From the NCBI GenBank assembly GCA_029721435.1, contig CM056592.1, positions 37,397,611-37,461,610 of the forward strand: a stretch of 64,000 nt of DNA. Direction: 5' to 3'. This stretch comes from Gymnothorax reevesii (lineage: Eukaryota; Chordata; Actinopteri; Anguilliformes; Muraenidae). The position numbers were made by a program, and so were the translations under genes. The notes beneath the pieces are model-generated. The model was not told the origin of the DNA. It did no database searches and saw only the letters and a list, made by a program, of their open reading frames with translations. Positions 1-10,945 of this stretch are shown piece by piece; the first letter of the stretch is position 1, and every line of letters starts with the position of its first letter.

Positions 1-2687
1 AAAAGACTTCTTTGAAGACTCAGATATTCAAAACAACGGACAGGCATGAGAGACGGGCGAAATCCCCAAAGAAGAGAAACTGAAGAATAAGAGCATGTGA
101 AAAACAAATGCAAAGACCAAGCAAGGACAGAAACCGGGGGGGGGGGGGTTCAAACAACAGAACAGAACACAAGAGACAATGAGAACAGAATCAATTAATT
201 AAGACAAACAGTGGCAAGGCAAAAACTAGGATGACACCCACTGGAGAGACGCTGATGAAACAGTGACGACGGCAGTATGACCCACTCTAGTTACCGTATT
301 ACGGTTCCACAGTAGGTTATTTAAGATCTCACCTCACTCAGACTACAGCTTATGCAGGTTTTTACCTTCATTTAGTATGTATATGATGTCACAAGGCCAA
401 TTAATGGTTTTAAACCCTCTAGCACAGCAACAAGACCTACAGAAACAATACTAACAGGTACGGGAACCACCACTACTACTACCATTACCAATACAACTAC
501 TACTACAACTACACCAGCTACTGCAACAGCAACTGCTGCCATAACAACTTATGTGCCAGATAAATTACGTTAATATATATTTTCCATTTCAATTCAATCA
601 GTTCAAACATTATTGTAGTCTGCTGTGATTTTTAAATTCAAAATGTTGATTTAAACTCATGTTTTAAATGAAAACGATATTAATTGCTCTTGCATCACAT
701 ACGTAGATACTCAGAATGCTCAACTCTGGACAATGTAGGCCTTTCACATAATTGTTGAAAATTGTTGTGAGTGGGATGAATTCAAAAGTGGAATTTTATT
801 ACCGATCACTTCTCCGCACGATTTTCTCTATGGATGAAGCTGCTGCTCTTATGGCTGCTCTCCTGTCACTAAAGTGGTAGCGAATGCCATTGCTTTACAT
901 TTTGTTTTATTTATCTTTTTTTTGGCCTTTGCCCTAGTTCTCGTAAGTCTTCATACACAGGCTTGTAAATCATTCCTGATAAGGAGTCTGCCAAATTAAT
1001 TAAATGAATTAATAACTGCTTCACCAGTTTCTGAATATAGTACATTCAGTGCTTTTAAATTATTTACCCATCGTATTAGACATTCAATTTACAATTCTTG
1101 GCTATGCTTGCAAGGATTACAAACGTATAGAGATTAAACAGAAAATTGAATACTTATTAAAATGACATTTTCTGACTCTTGGAGCCAGATACCGAATATT
1201 GAAATGATATGCTTGAAGACCCCAGTAATTGTGTTTTGAGAGAAGTACAGTAATGCTAATAGCCTCGACATATTATGGCACAATTACACAAAATGTAATG
1301 ATTATTGCAAATGGCAGCTATGAGAAGCTCCCACTAACACTGATTTTCTTTTCCCTCAGTTTTAAAGTTTAGAAAATAACACTGGAAGCTGCTCGGAACG
1401 TTCCAGAAATCGGCAGGTGAGGCACCATGTAAGACAGCCCCAGTGCAGGAGAGGAGCCGCATCTTTCATCTGAGTATCGGAGCCATGATTACGGCAGAAG
1501 ACGGAGCTCGGGGATTAAGCAGCGCATCTCAAGCCTCGTCATCGCTCCTTTAGATTCTTAACGTTTTCTTTCAATTCCCTGCAGGTCAGAGCCACATGAG
1601 AGTGACGTCTCGGAAGTCACATCTCAGAATAAAAGTTAAAATAAATAAATAAATACATCTCAAATGCCCTAATCAGTTCAGTATCTTGCTCCTCTCAAAG
1701 TTAGCATTTTGCATTAGAGTATCAGACCGCCTCAGAAACGAGCAACGACGTCGCTCATGTGGGATTTAACTCTTTCGCGAGACTCGGCCCGGGCAGGCCA
1801 CGAAGCATAAATGTGTTTTTATATCGTCAAATATTGTGCTGTGTTGTTGTAGAATTATGTATCGTTTTAAATGCTGAGGAATTCTGTCAATGAAGCAAAG
1901 GAGTTTTGAAAGTGACTTTATTATACGCAAATACGATTGCACACCAACGCAGGGAAATGGAAGGGAATATTGGAAAATTTAGCAACAGACGGGGGGAAAG
2001 ACCTAAAAGAAGGAAGTCGTAAGACTGTGAGATAAGTGAACATGACCGTGACTAAGAATGCAGAAAACTTTCGACTCTACAAAATTGTTTGCTGAAACAT
2101 GTACAAACATATCCAAGAAAAAAAAGTTAGTTTTTTGTTACTGGATGGTAATATTTGAACGTGCAGTTGTTTCGCTGTCTGGCTGCGTTCTTTTTATAGG
2201 CTGATGAGACTTGGCCACAGCGCCACAGGGGCAGAAGAAAACGTAGAATCTTCTTTTGACAGAAACTCATATGTCCACTGTAGTTACTCAATTTGGGTAA
2301 AATTCTCAGCAATGACTATCGGAGAGCGATCTACTGAGAGTCACCTTTCAAACGAGACCATGATTATGCCTGAAGTCAAAGTGGTTCAAGAGCAGTTAGC
2401 ACTTTACTTTGAGGAAATTTGCTCTAAAAAGGACCGCACTTTAAGGAGTAAATTACAACTGACACAAATTGTTCTCAGACCTTACAAATAAACACAAAAT
2501 AATTTCAGCACCAAAATTAGCAAGGTAACTAAGCCAAAGCAGCCAAATCAGTCATAAAAAGGCAGTTTTATAACTAACAAAATGAGAAACAAGATAACCA
2601 ATTTTGATATCAGTAACGAGATATTTAGCTAGACGTACTATGTTAAAGGAACAAAAGCTCAAAAATGGGACCAGAATTGGGTTGCCA
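1..2687. other. Non-coding, no gene recognised
   Basis: No exon, RNA gene or clear transposon was recognised. The stretch holds a G homopolymer near 139-150, a degenerate ACT/ACA triplet tract at about 466-540, a TAAA-rich run near 1640-1655, and AT-rich unique sequence. The 1390-1620 part is higher in GC and complexity and contains a splice-acceptor-like pyrimidine tract ending CTGCAG near 1584, but no convincing reading frame follows it. Confidence 0.5.
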
Positions 2688-3776
2688 TGAGATTGTATGA
2701 TCGCAGTTAATGCCCTGAGATTGTATGATCACAGTTAATGCTCTGAGATTGTATGATCACAGTTAATGTCCTGAGATTGTATGATCACAGTTAATGTCCT
2801 GAGATCGTATGATCACAGTTAATGCCCTGAGATTGTATGATCACAGTTAATGTCCTGAGATTGTATGATCACAGTTAATGTCCTGAGATTGTATGATCGC
2901 AGTTAATGCCCTGAGATTGTATGATCACAGTTAATGCCCTGAGATTGTATGATCGCAGTTAATGCCCTGAGATTGTATGATCGCAGTTAATGCCCTGAGA
3001 TTGTATGATCACAGTTAATGCCCTGAGATTGTATGATCACAGTTAATGCCCTGAGATTGTATGATCACAGTTAATGCCCTGAGATTGTATGATCACAGTT
3101 AATGTCCTGAGATTGTATGATCACAGTTAATGCCCTGAGATTGTATGATCACAGTTAATGTCCTGAGATTGTATGATCACAGTTAATGCCCTGAGATTGT
3201 ATGATCACAGTTAATGCCCTGAGATTGTATGATCACAGTTAATGTCCTGAGATTGTATGATCACAGTTAATGCCCTGAGATTGTATGATCACAGTTAATG
3301 TCCTGAGATTGTATGATCACAGTTAATGTCCTGAGATTGTATGATCACAGTTAATGCCCTGAGATTGTATGATCACAGTTAATGCCCTGAGATTGTATGA
3401 TCACAGTTAATGTCCTGAGATTGTATGATCACAGTTAATGCCCTGAGATTGTATGATCACCGTTAATGTCCTGAGATTGTATGATCACAGTTAATGTCCT
3501 GAGATTGTATGATCACAGTTAATGCCCTGAGATTGTATGATCACAGTTAATGCCCTGAGATTGTATGATCGCAGTTAATGCCCTGAGATTGTATGATCAC
3601 AGTTAATGCCCTGAGATTGTATGATCACAGTTAATGCCCTGAGATTGTATGATCACAGTTAATGCCCTGAGATTGTATGATCACAGTTAATGCCCTGAGA
3701 TTGTATGATCACAGTTAATGCCCTGAGATTGTATGATCACAGTTAATGCCCTGAGATTGTATGATCGCAGTTAATG
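2688..3776. repeat. 28-bp minisatellite, about 39 tandem copies
   Basis: The 28-bp unit (TGATCACAGTTAATGCCC followed by TGAGATTGTA) repeats head to tail for about 1.09 kb. Register is essentially perfect. Copies differ mainly at two sites: A/G in TCRCAG and C/T in GYCCTG. A few private variants exist: GCTCTG in the second copy, GATCGTA near 2803 and CACCGTT near 3460. There is no spacer between units, so it is not a CRISPR array. The period is not a multiple of three, so the array cannot encode a peptide repeat in one frame. Low divergence suggests recent expansion or homogenisation. Confidence 0.95.
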
Positions 3777-3869
3777 TTGTGCAGAAATACAACTAGAACT
3801 GCCAGCCCCTACATCTCAATTAATTGCAGAAACCCATCGTTACAATTAAAGCAAGTGCTTGGCACTAAC

Positions 3870-3975
3870 ATGGCAATATCCTCCGGCGCCTCAATTTTAT
3901 GTGTCCGTACGGATGGACGTACGGATGGACGGAGCCCAATGCTATATCCCCCGCGATAATAATTTTAGTCAGTCA
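3870..3975 (-). repeat. MITE-like remnant with GGAC-type microsatellite
   Basis: Read on the minus strand this begins TTATTATCGC, then GGGGGATATAG, then a CCGTCCATCCGTACG tract. The same order (TTATTATCGCCC, GGGGGATATAGG, CCGTCCGTCC) occurs at 13877-13945 on the plus strand, so the two belong to one dispersed family. Boundaries are approximate and no target duplication was found. Confidence 0.6.
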
Positions 3976-4282
3976 AAAGATGGTGAATACAATTATTATA
4001 AAATTACAATAAAACGCAACAAGGAAGTGCGTCCAGTAAGTTAATTTGATGAACACCAATCAAAAATGATGAATATTTGAAATCATGACCTCGCAATCAT
4101 GCTGCAGTACATTACTATGTCGACTGCCATCGTAACCATGAAGACATTGGTCCAGCCTGATTCTTTCACAAGGCATATAGGCATGCAGCTTAAACTTGGC
4201 CAGAGTGCGGCCCCTCTGCATAAGCTGAACAGGTGGATTGCATGTGTGAGAATGTGACCATTATAAGTTTCTCTGAAGAAGT

Positions 4283-4436
4283 TGAAGACCCCAGTGCTAA
4301 AAGTACTTAAGTCACAAAATTAAAATTTTTAGAAAATTGAGAAATTTGATGTGGGAGACTAGAGAGGACATTTTTCCACCCTTATCGCACTGCGTGTGAA
4401 AACGTGACTAAAGTACTTTTAGCGCTAGGCTCTTCA
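4283..4436. mobile_element. Foldback MITE, copy 1 (TGAAGACC family)
   Basis: The ends are inverted repeats: TGAAGACCCCAGTGCTAAAA at the left and, read in reverse complement, TGAAGAGCCTAGCGCTAAAA at the right. The interior is short and AT-rich. A second copy lies at 59391-59527 with the same end sequences and internal motifs (GTCAC, TTTTCACAC, then a GGG-rich segment), which confirms a dispersed family. No coding capacity; presumably mobilised by another transposase. The superfamily is not clear. Confidence 0.75.
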
Positions 4437-6237
4437 GTTGCAGCTGATGGATCCGTTATGCCGTCCTCTGGCCAAAATAGTCTCAAAAATATTATTTTTC
4501 CTGCACCCAGGTTTAGTTTCAATGATTGTAGTGCGGCAGGCTAGCTATCGTAAATAAGCCGTTCTGCATGGCTTTATTTCAACAGTGATGTTTGAAACAG
4601 CGAATCCAAATGAATAAATCATGACAAGGAGATTCAATTTGAATGAAGACATTTACAGGAGTTACATGAAGAGAGAATGAAGAGTTACAGGAGGTACATC
4701 GCTTTTTTTAATCGACAGAACCAATATAAATAGCAAGATAGCAATAATATAATGTGCGCAAGCATCTGGCGTGCAATTAAAGTGGGCACATGTTAAATTA
4801 ATTATCAGTTATTAATTTGAGACTGCTTTTGCAAGCCAGACATCTCTCTGAAAGGTCACCTTGAGGTACATCAGAAGCCGTGAACATGACCAATTTGAGC
4901 TCATGCCAACGTACTACCATGTGAGCACCATGGCTATTTTGTACTGCTCAAAAAAAATGGACCCCAGGAACCTACTAGTGTCAAATGGAAATCGCAGGGA
5001 ATGGCAGATGAAATGGAGCAGATCAGCCCTGTATGCATGGTTTATGGTTATACTGTTTGCCCAGTAACCTTACAGTGTCAATCCATGTTGCAAAAGTCCA
5101 TGTTTATGAGAGAGAAGCTAAGCTAAGCTGTTGCTAAGCTGCTTCTACACAGCAAACGCATCAATGGAGGTGTCAATGTGGACTGATGAAGTCGAGACAA
5201 GCTGGGAGTTGTGAGGATTAGACTGACAGTGAGGTCTGCGAAAAGAGGGACAGTTGCCTTGTTTGTTGAGGGACTCTGCAAGAGCGAGGGCTGCTAACTT
5301 GTCATAGGAATGAGTCTCCGGCTAAACAGAATGTCAGCTAACGTCACGCAAACGCTGGGAGATAAAGGGAGACATTGTTTCACATTTTTCATCACCTCGC
5401 AGGGCCTATCAATTTGAATTGTTTCATACCGTTGTGACCACCGCTATTTTGTCTGAAGAGAGAGACATTTGACCGTGTCGGGCGGCGTCGGCCACCATAC
5501 TTAGCAATCGTCGTTGACATGGAGTACGCGTTAATCTGAGACCTCCTCTGTCCTGCTGTGACAGAGGTTGCGGTATGAGAGAACAAAGTAAATCACAAAG
5601 TGTATACCAGGCCTCATGCGCATGTTGAAAGCCATCAATACTCATAAAACCTGCACTGAGCGCGGAGAAGGTGCAGGACCGTACGCTCATAAGAGCGGCG
5701 CGGCTCGGAGCGGATAAACGTCCGCGTTGATTTGTAGTGATGCAAAGCGTAGAGTGAAGCTCGTGTTTTATAGAGCCATCTCGCCCACACAGTTCTGAGG
5801 GGGAGGGGGGGGGGGGGGGGTGAGAAAACACGCCAGGCATGGGCAGGGCGCCGTGTCTGCGGAGAAAGTGGGGCAGGACGGAGAGCAAGAAAATCTTTTA
5901 ATCCCGCATCAATGTCAGACTCGGGGAGAGAGAGAGAATGCACTGTGAGCCTGGTTCCTACCAGCTTCAGCGGTACAGCGAGACCGCCGAGTTTCCCTCA
6001 GCATCGGACTTAGCCATTGGATGACCCACAGGAAGAAAAAAAAAAACCTGCATTATAATTGCTTGCACGTCTCCCTCCCTAGGTTCTTGCTCCGTGGGAG
6101 AGCTACGTCCTGCATGTTGAATAAAACTGCCCTCCTCGATCCGCTAGGCCTTTGAAATGAAACTGCTTACACCATTGATTGCATATACAGTGTATTCTGA
6201 CAGTTATTTGTCGAGCATCCTTCTACTTCCACTACTA
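4437..6237. other. Non-coding, no gene recognised
   Basis: This stretch holds a 16-base G run at 5805-5820, a GCTAAGCT-type short repeat at 5112-5140, and GC-richer sequence at 5440-5890 that creates spurious overlapping minus-strand ORFs. Those ORFs overlap each other in different frames, run across the G tract and contain no recognisable domain. Confidence 0.4.
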
Positions 6238-6458
6238 TTAACCCTTAATGAGCTGAATGTAGCTGAATACATTTTTTTAAAATATGAATTTAATTATCTT
6301 GTGCTGTTGAAAACCTATCATGTGGCAACTTGTTTAAAAGAGCTCCCCTGCAGGACATCTTTGAAACAAGTTGCCCTATGATAGGTTTTCAACAGCTTTG
6401 AGTTTGATATCTTATATCATCGAGCAACAATAGCCACATTTAGCGTTCTAAGGGTTAA
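6238..6458. mobile_element. piggyBac-type MITE, copy 1
   Basis: TTAA at both ends (6238-6241 and 6455-6458) flanks a CCCTTA/TAAGGG terminal repeat. The interior is a near-perfect inverted repeat of TGCTGTTGAAAACCTATCAT around a loop containing GAGCTCCCCTGCAGG. The same inverted core occurs in the element at 30217-30414 and in part at 57350-57444. TTAA targets and C-rich termini are the hallmark of piggyBac-class elements. Non-autonomous, with no transposase. Confidence 0.85.
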
Positions 6459-6493
6459 TAATAACAATAATAATAATAATAATAATAATAATG
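6456..6493. repeat. (AAT)n microsatellite
   Basis: About ten AAT/ATA units, with one interruption, start at the right TTAA of the adjacent MITE. Confidence 0.9.
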
Positions 6494-8097
6494 GCTACAA
6501 GTCATTTGCCGGCATTCTCATAAACAATCCCATTCACATCTGCCACTGATCAGACTCTCTGTAAGGCAGGCTATTTAAGCTGTTGCACTGCTACAACTCT
6601 GCTGCTCCAAAAAAAAAAAACCTTTGCCTGTTGCTGTGCTGCATCGCGCTCCGCCGCGCGCAGTTAACATTGCCTGCTGTTGCATCACCCTTGTCTTCAG
6701 ACAATTAAAGCATAATTCTGGTATTTTTCATCATGGATCCTATTTACCCATCTCTTTGTTGTCTAAATTATTTATGGAGCCCAAAATTCTTTTAATCGGT
6801 CCAGTATTGAGGGAGGACGATATCGCCGGAATCCACAAAGCGGCTGCAGTGTAATCCAACAGAACATTTGTCCGCATGAAAGTCCGTCCACTGAAAATAC
6901 ATTTTTTGTCGCTGACAATCTCTGATTGTTGTTATGTGACATATGAAATTACATGCTCTGACTTGACTTCTAATGTGAACTTTTTTAGAAAAGACCATGC
7001 TGCTCATTAAATAACTACCATGATCATTCATTGCCACCAGCTGTTTCTACGGTACCTCTTACTGTATAAGTTATGCAAACGTTGGCATTAAAATGACCTG
7101 ATAACATTAGTTTATTTAACAGCTAAGCATAAAGGTGACTTCTCCAACACTGTGCTCACACACTCTGGCAACTACATTACCAGGATAATGTGTGCTTATT
7201 GATATGACTTATACCATAATTATCAATGTCAACTGCTGAAAAATGGAAATGGATCTATATGGTTATTTCAGAATTAGTCATGACTTAATTGTTACTTAGC
7301 AGAATCGACTGACTTATAGAGTGATAGTTTTTGACCTTATCTTGCTATGCTTACATGTGTACTGATGACAGGTCAAGTCAATACCTTTAGCTTATAATAG
7401 GACCTCCACTCGGACTGTAGCAAGTCCCTTCATTCTTCAAATAAAATTATTCTTCCAGAAAGAATACTTTGACAGGTATTACTTTTGATAGGATTTCTTC
7501 TCCTATTTGACTGACAGTAGTCGTCCTCGTTAAAATGGTCACTGCAAAGATGATAGGAGTGTTTTCATCGGTGTTAAGCACAACTAGCCTTACCTCTGGT
7601 GTGTCCATCTCCACCAAGGGGACTCCATGAAAGTCTGGCACGTCATTAGTTGCCACTATTTGTTAATTTGCTGAGATAAACCATTGATTATTATTTACAT
7701 ATTTTAAATAACACTGAGCTACGCTGTCTGTACTCCAACTCTGCGCTCCACTCCTCACCGGGCGGCTCACTCTCGTGTTTACACTGCTGTCTTCCTGCAA
7801 CAACTCACTTCCTGCTAAACTTCAGAGCAAGACCTCTCCTCGAGGGAGAATTCCGTTACATGTCTACCTTCGTAATGATCCTTTTCGTGCCAGACATTTA
7901 TGTTAACTACCTGAGCCTGCCAGTTGCAAAAACGCACACTTTTCACACGCAAACTTTGGTGCGGACGAATGCACCACTGGATTACACTGCGGTCCTTTCG
8001 CTGATTCCAGTTACAGCATTCTTGCTCACTATTAGCAAATTAGAAAAAAAACAGACTTGTCTCTAACAATAGTAAAGACATAAATAAATACTTCCTA
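6494..8097. other. Non-coding, no gene recognised
   Basis: Unique AT-rich sequence with an A run near 6609-6620. A 69-codon minus ORF at 7447-7656 has an even amino-acid composition but no recognised family or flanking splice sites, and it was not called. Confidence 0.4.
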
Positions 8098-8393
8098 CAC
8101 TCTCAGAAATAAGGGTACAACAGGAGTCCATTTCTGTTCCCCAAGGTACATTCAGCACTTATGTACCATTTAGGGCTAATTTTAGGACCTCAAGGTACTG
8201 TGGGCAGTACCCTCAAAGGTACTGCTGTTGTACCTTAGAAGTGGGTTTTTATTTGTTTTGGAACATAAAAGTACCTTTTAGACCCTAAAAAGGTTCACAT
8301 GGGTACCTTGAGGTCCTATAATCAGACCTAAAGGGTACATAATCCCTTGAGGAAGAGAAATGGACTCCTGCTGTACCCCTGTTTCTGAGAGTG
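8098..8393. mobile_element. Palindromic hAT-like MITE
   Basis: Terminal inverted repeats CACTCTCAGAAATAAGGGTAC and, from the other end, CACTCTCAGAAACAGGGGTAC bound a 296-bp element. The inner part is also largely self-complementary (GGTACCTT and AAGGTACC motifs pair across the centre). This is a familiar fish MITE design of the CACTCT...AAAGGTAC type. A clean 8-bp duplication was not evident, so the hAT assignment is from family resemblance. Confidence 0.85.
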
Positions 8394-10254
8394 AGGAAAA
8401 ATAGGGCCCAGGTCCAAACAATTCTGGAATTATCCTTAGAAAACCCACCTCTACACAGTTATCGTCTGATAGGCACTGCGTTTCCCCTGTACGGGAGTGG
8501 GATATCGTGCCCCAGTTTGCTCATGCTCAGTAGACCACAGGTTGTCAAGGTCTGAGCCAAGACACCATGCTATCATCGTACCTAATTGTGCATGCCGCAA
8601 TTATCTACTTACATGTGTACTGAGCGAATAAGAAGCTTAATTTATGGCGTATGTGTTACGTGATACAGAAAATTCAAACTTTCTGTCAACAAAAACATGC
8701 ACTTGTTAATCTAAATGGGCCTTATTGTGGAGGAGTCTCAAAAATGGCAACGTATAATGCGCACAGCCGGCGATATGAACAACAGCGCATGAACCATAAC
8801 ACCGAGGTAAAGAAAAACTAACAGGCCATTAGTGGGCAGTACAATGAATGCTGTTCATGTTGCGGGCGATTAGAAGGAGCACTGAAGCGAGTACAGATCA
8901 CACCCATAACGACTGTACCGCGGCTTTTATGAGAAAATGAGGAAATGGGCTGGATAAAGCTAAATAAGAATCGGTGTAATTCCCAGGACTTTAGAAACCA
9001 GTTTGACCCTCGCTTCTAATAAGCGTTCATCAGGGCCAGACCAGCGTTTAAAGGCCTGCTGTGTCCCCATCTGCCTCCGCAAACACCGGCACCAGGAGAA
9101 ATTTCTCCTTAAAATGGTGGGCTATAGCAAAAGTACATTTCAGAAGAGGGAGGGGAAAAAAAAGATGGAAAAACAGATCAGAAGCGGAAGGCGCTCGGAG
9201 CGCTTGGAGCCTGCCACTCTCCTCTCCTCGGGTGGAGACGCATCTGTTAGCTTATCAACACCTGGGCTCGTCGCTGCACCCCCAGATGTTCACGCCGTCC
9301 CACTGGGAAGGATTGCATACTTGGCGCACGGCATGCATCCTGTCACAGTTTGACATCGCGACGGGATGGCCTCCTTCCATTGTTTTGATGAATGTTATTT
9401 GAAATTCCTCACATTCGCCCTGATTTATACTCACTGGATGTGAAAGGTATTGACTATCGCCGCTGGTTTATACTAATTACAACCTAATATTGTTTCACAG
9501 TATTATTGCAACCAATTTTATAATTATTCACTCCCTCAGAACGATCTACGTTGCCACCAAAACTGAGCGTTGCATGCAACAGATTATTTTATGATTGTTT
9601 ATTGATCACGTGATGTATTTCAGTCGCCAGGGGTGAAGGGAAGCTCAGCTTGAAAATGCATCAGCTTGATTTAGTTTTGGGAATTGTACTTCATTCTTGA
9701 AACCAACCAGCAGGGGGAGCAGTGAGATTGATAAACAAAGCCAAAAAAGCCTTTGCCTCCTGAGCACCTTAGTGGGTGTAAGTGCAGACTATCATTTACA
9801 GGGGCTTAAACATAGAACAGACCTCATTTCATTCTTGTATCAGTAAAATAATACCGCGCGAGAAGAAAGCTGTTTAGTCCACTGATTTGTGGTGAGGCGT
9901 GCGCTCCTGAATGGTTCTACGCTCCCATGACTGGGAGGAAGTGCACACTGTGTATTTGAAATTGTTCCAGAATTTTCTAGAATGGGACGAGCTGCCACTG
10001 ATACTTGGCAGCACTCTCTGCCTCGTTTGGATGGGAGGGGAGACTGTGCGGCTTTCGTGGCAACCACCTTTTCCAAGGCAGTGACTGCCCGTATTGAAGA
10101 GAGACATGCCCAGTTCAGCACAGAGACACTGCCGGGGGGGTTGCCAGGTCCGCTGAAATTTACATGAAGGAGACCGCGGAGCGTGTGGAGCAGCTATTCT
10201 TCCCCAAACCTCGGGGGTTAAGGGGCTGTGGAGAGGACTGTTCTCGCCGCTATT
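8394..10254. other. Non-coding, no gene recognised
   Basis: Mixed unique sequence. The part at 9840-10160 is GC-richer and of high complexity and could be regulatory, but it has no distinctive motif. The ORFs across it overlap in several frames and look random. Confidence 0.35.
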
Positions 10255-10945
10255 CATCACCTGGCACAGAGTCGGCACAGTTACAACAAACCCATTTGTT
10301 GCCCGCCACATCTGGCAGTGGAATGCAGACAGTATCGTCAGTTGAAAATTTCACATACCTTGGATGCTTCATAACATCCAACAACCGCAACTGCGGTGCA
10401 AACATTAACCGACGCATCGCACTTGCCCCCTCCACCATGACAAAGTTATCAACCGCCTCACGCCACGAAAATCTGCCTATATGAGTTGTTAGTACTGTCC
10501 GTTATAACATACAGCTGCGCATCCTGGACTCTTAACAAAAGCCCATAAACTACAACTCAGTGCATTCCATACTAAATGTCTTCGTGGCATTCTCAAAGTC
10601 CGCTGGTATGACCATGTCACAAACACCAACATATTCCTCCGTACTGGACAGCAACCACTCGCAAACATCATCCGTGCACACCGCCTCAGTACTTTCAGAC
10701 ATATGCGCCGACTTACATCCGGCACCGAATGCGTCGATATTCTATCAAAAAAACCACCAGCTACCTGGCGCTGCCCCCGAAGAAGACCACCTCTCCAGTG
10801 GAACAACCAAATCTGCGCCGACACCAACCTAAGTCTGACGGAAACTGTCACTGCCACCAAGCAAAGGGCTGGTCGGAGAAGAGGAGTTTGGGACGCTATG
10901 CGTCTGGCGCATGCGATATAAGTAGAAGAAGAAGAAGATATCTGG
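10255..10945 (+). pseudogene. Decayed 3' end of a non-LTR (LINE) reverse transcriptase
   Basis: Frameshifted pieces of the conserved C-terminal region of a LINE ORF2 are visible in order. About 10338-10420 encodes VENFTYLGCFITSNNRN followed by INRRI, the family's 'YLGS-I-...-RI-A' block. About 10477-10550 encodes LYELLVLSVITYSCASWTLNK, the 'LY---VLS-LLYG-E-WTL' block. About 10565-10918 in other frames encodes a KCLRGIL-type block, HRLSTFRHMRRL, and a final RRGVWDA. A GAA-rich microsatellite (AGTAGAAGAAGAAGAAGA) at about 10921-10938 fits a LINE 3' tail. Several frameshifts and stops make it non-functional. Jockey-, RTE- or Proto2-like clades are all possible. The upstream reverse-transcriptase core is missing, consistent with 5' truncation. 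Confidence 0.85.

Noticed and set aside
1560..1640. Pyrimidine tract plus CTGCAG as a splice acceptor
   Set aside because: The following sequence gives no plausible exon with a donor.
2688..3776. Regular 28-bp repeats considered as a CRISPR array
   Set aside because: The units are contiguous with no spacers, and the surrounding DNA is eukaryotic.
5424..5943. Two overlapping minus-strand ORFs of 154 and 102 codons
   Set aside because: They are in different frames, run through a 16-base homopolymer that gives poly-proline, and lack domains or splice context.
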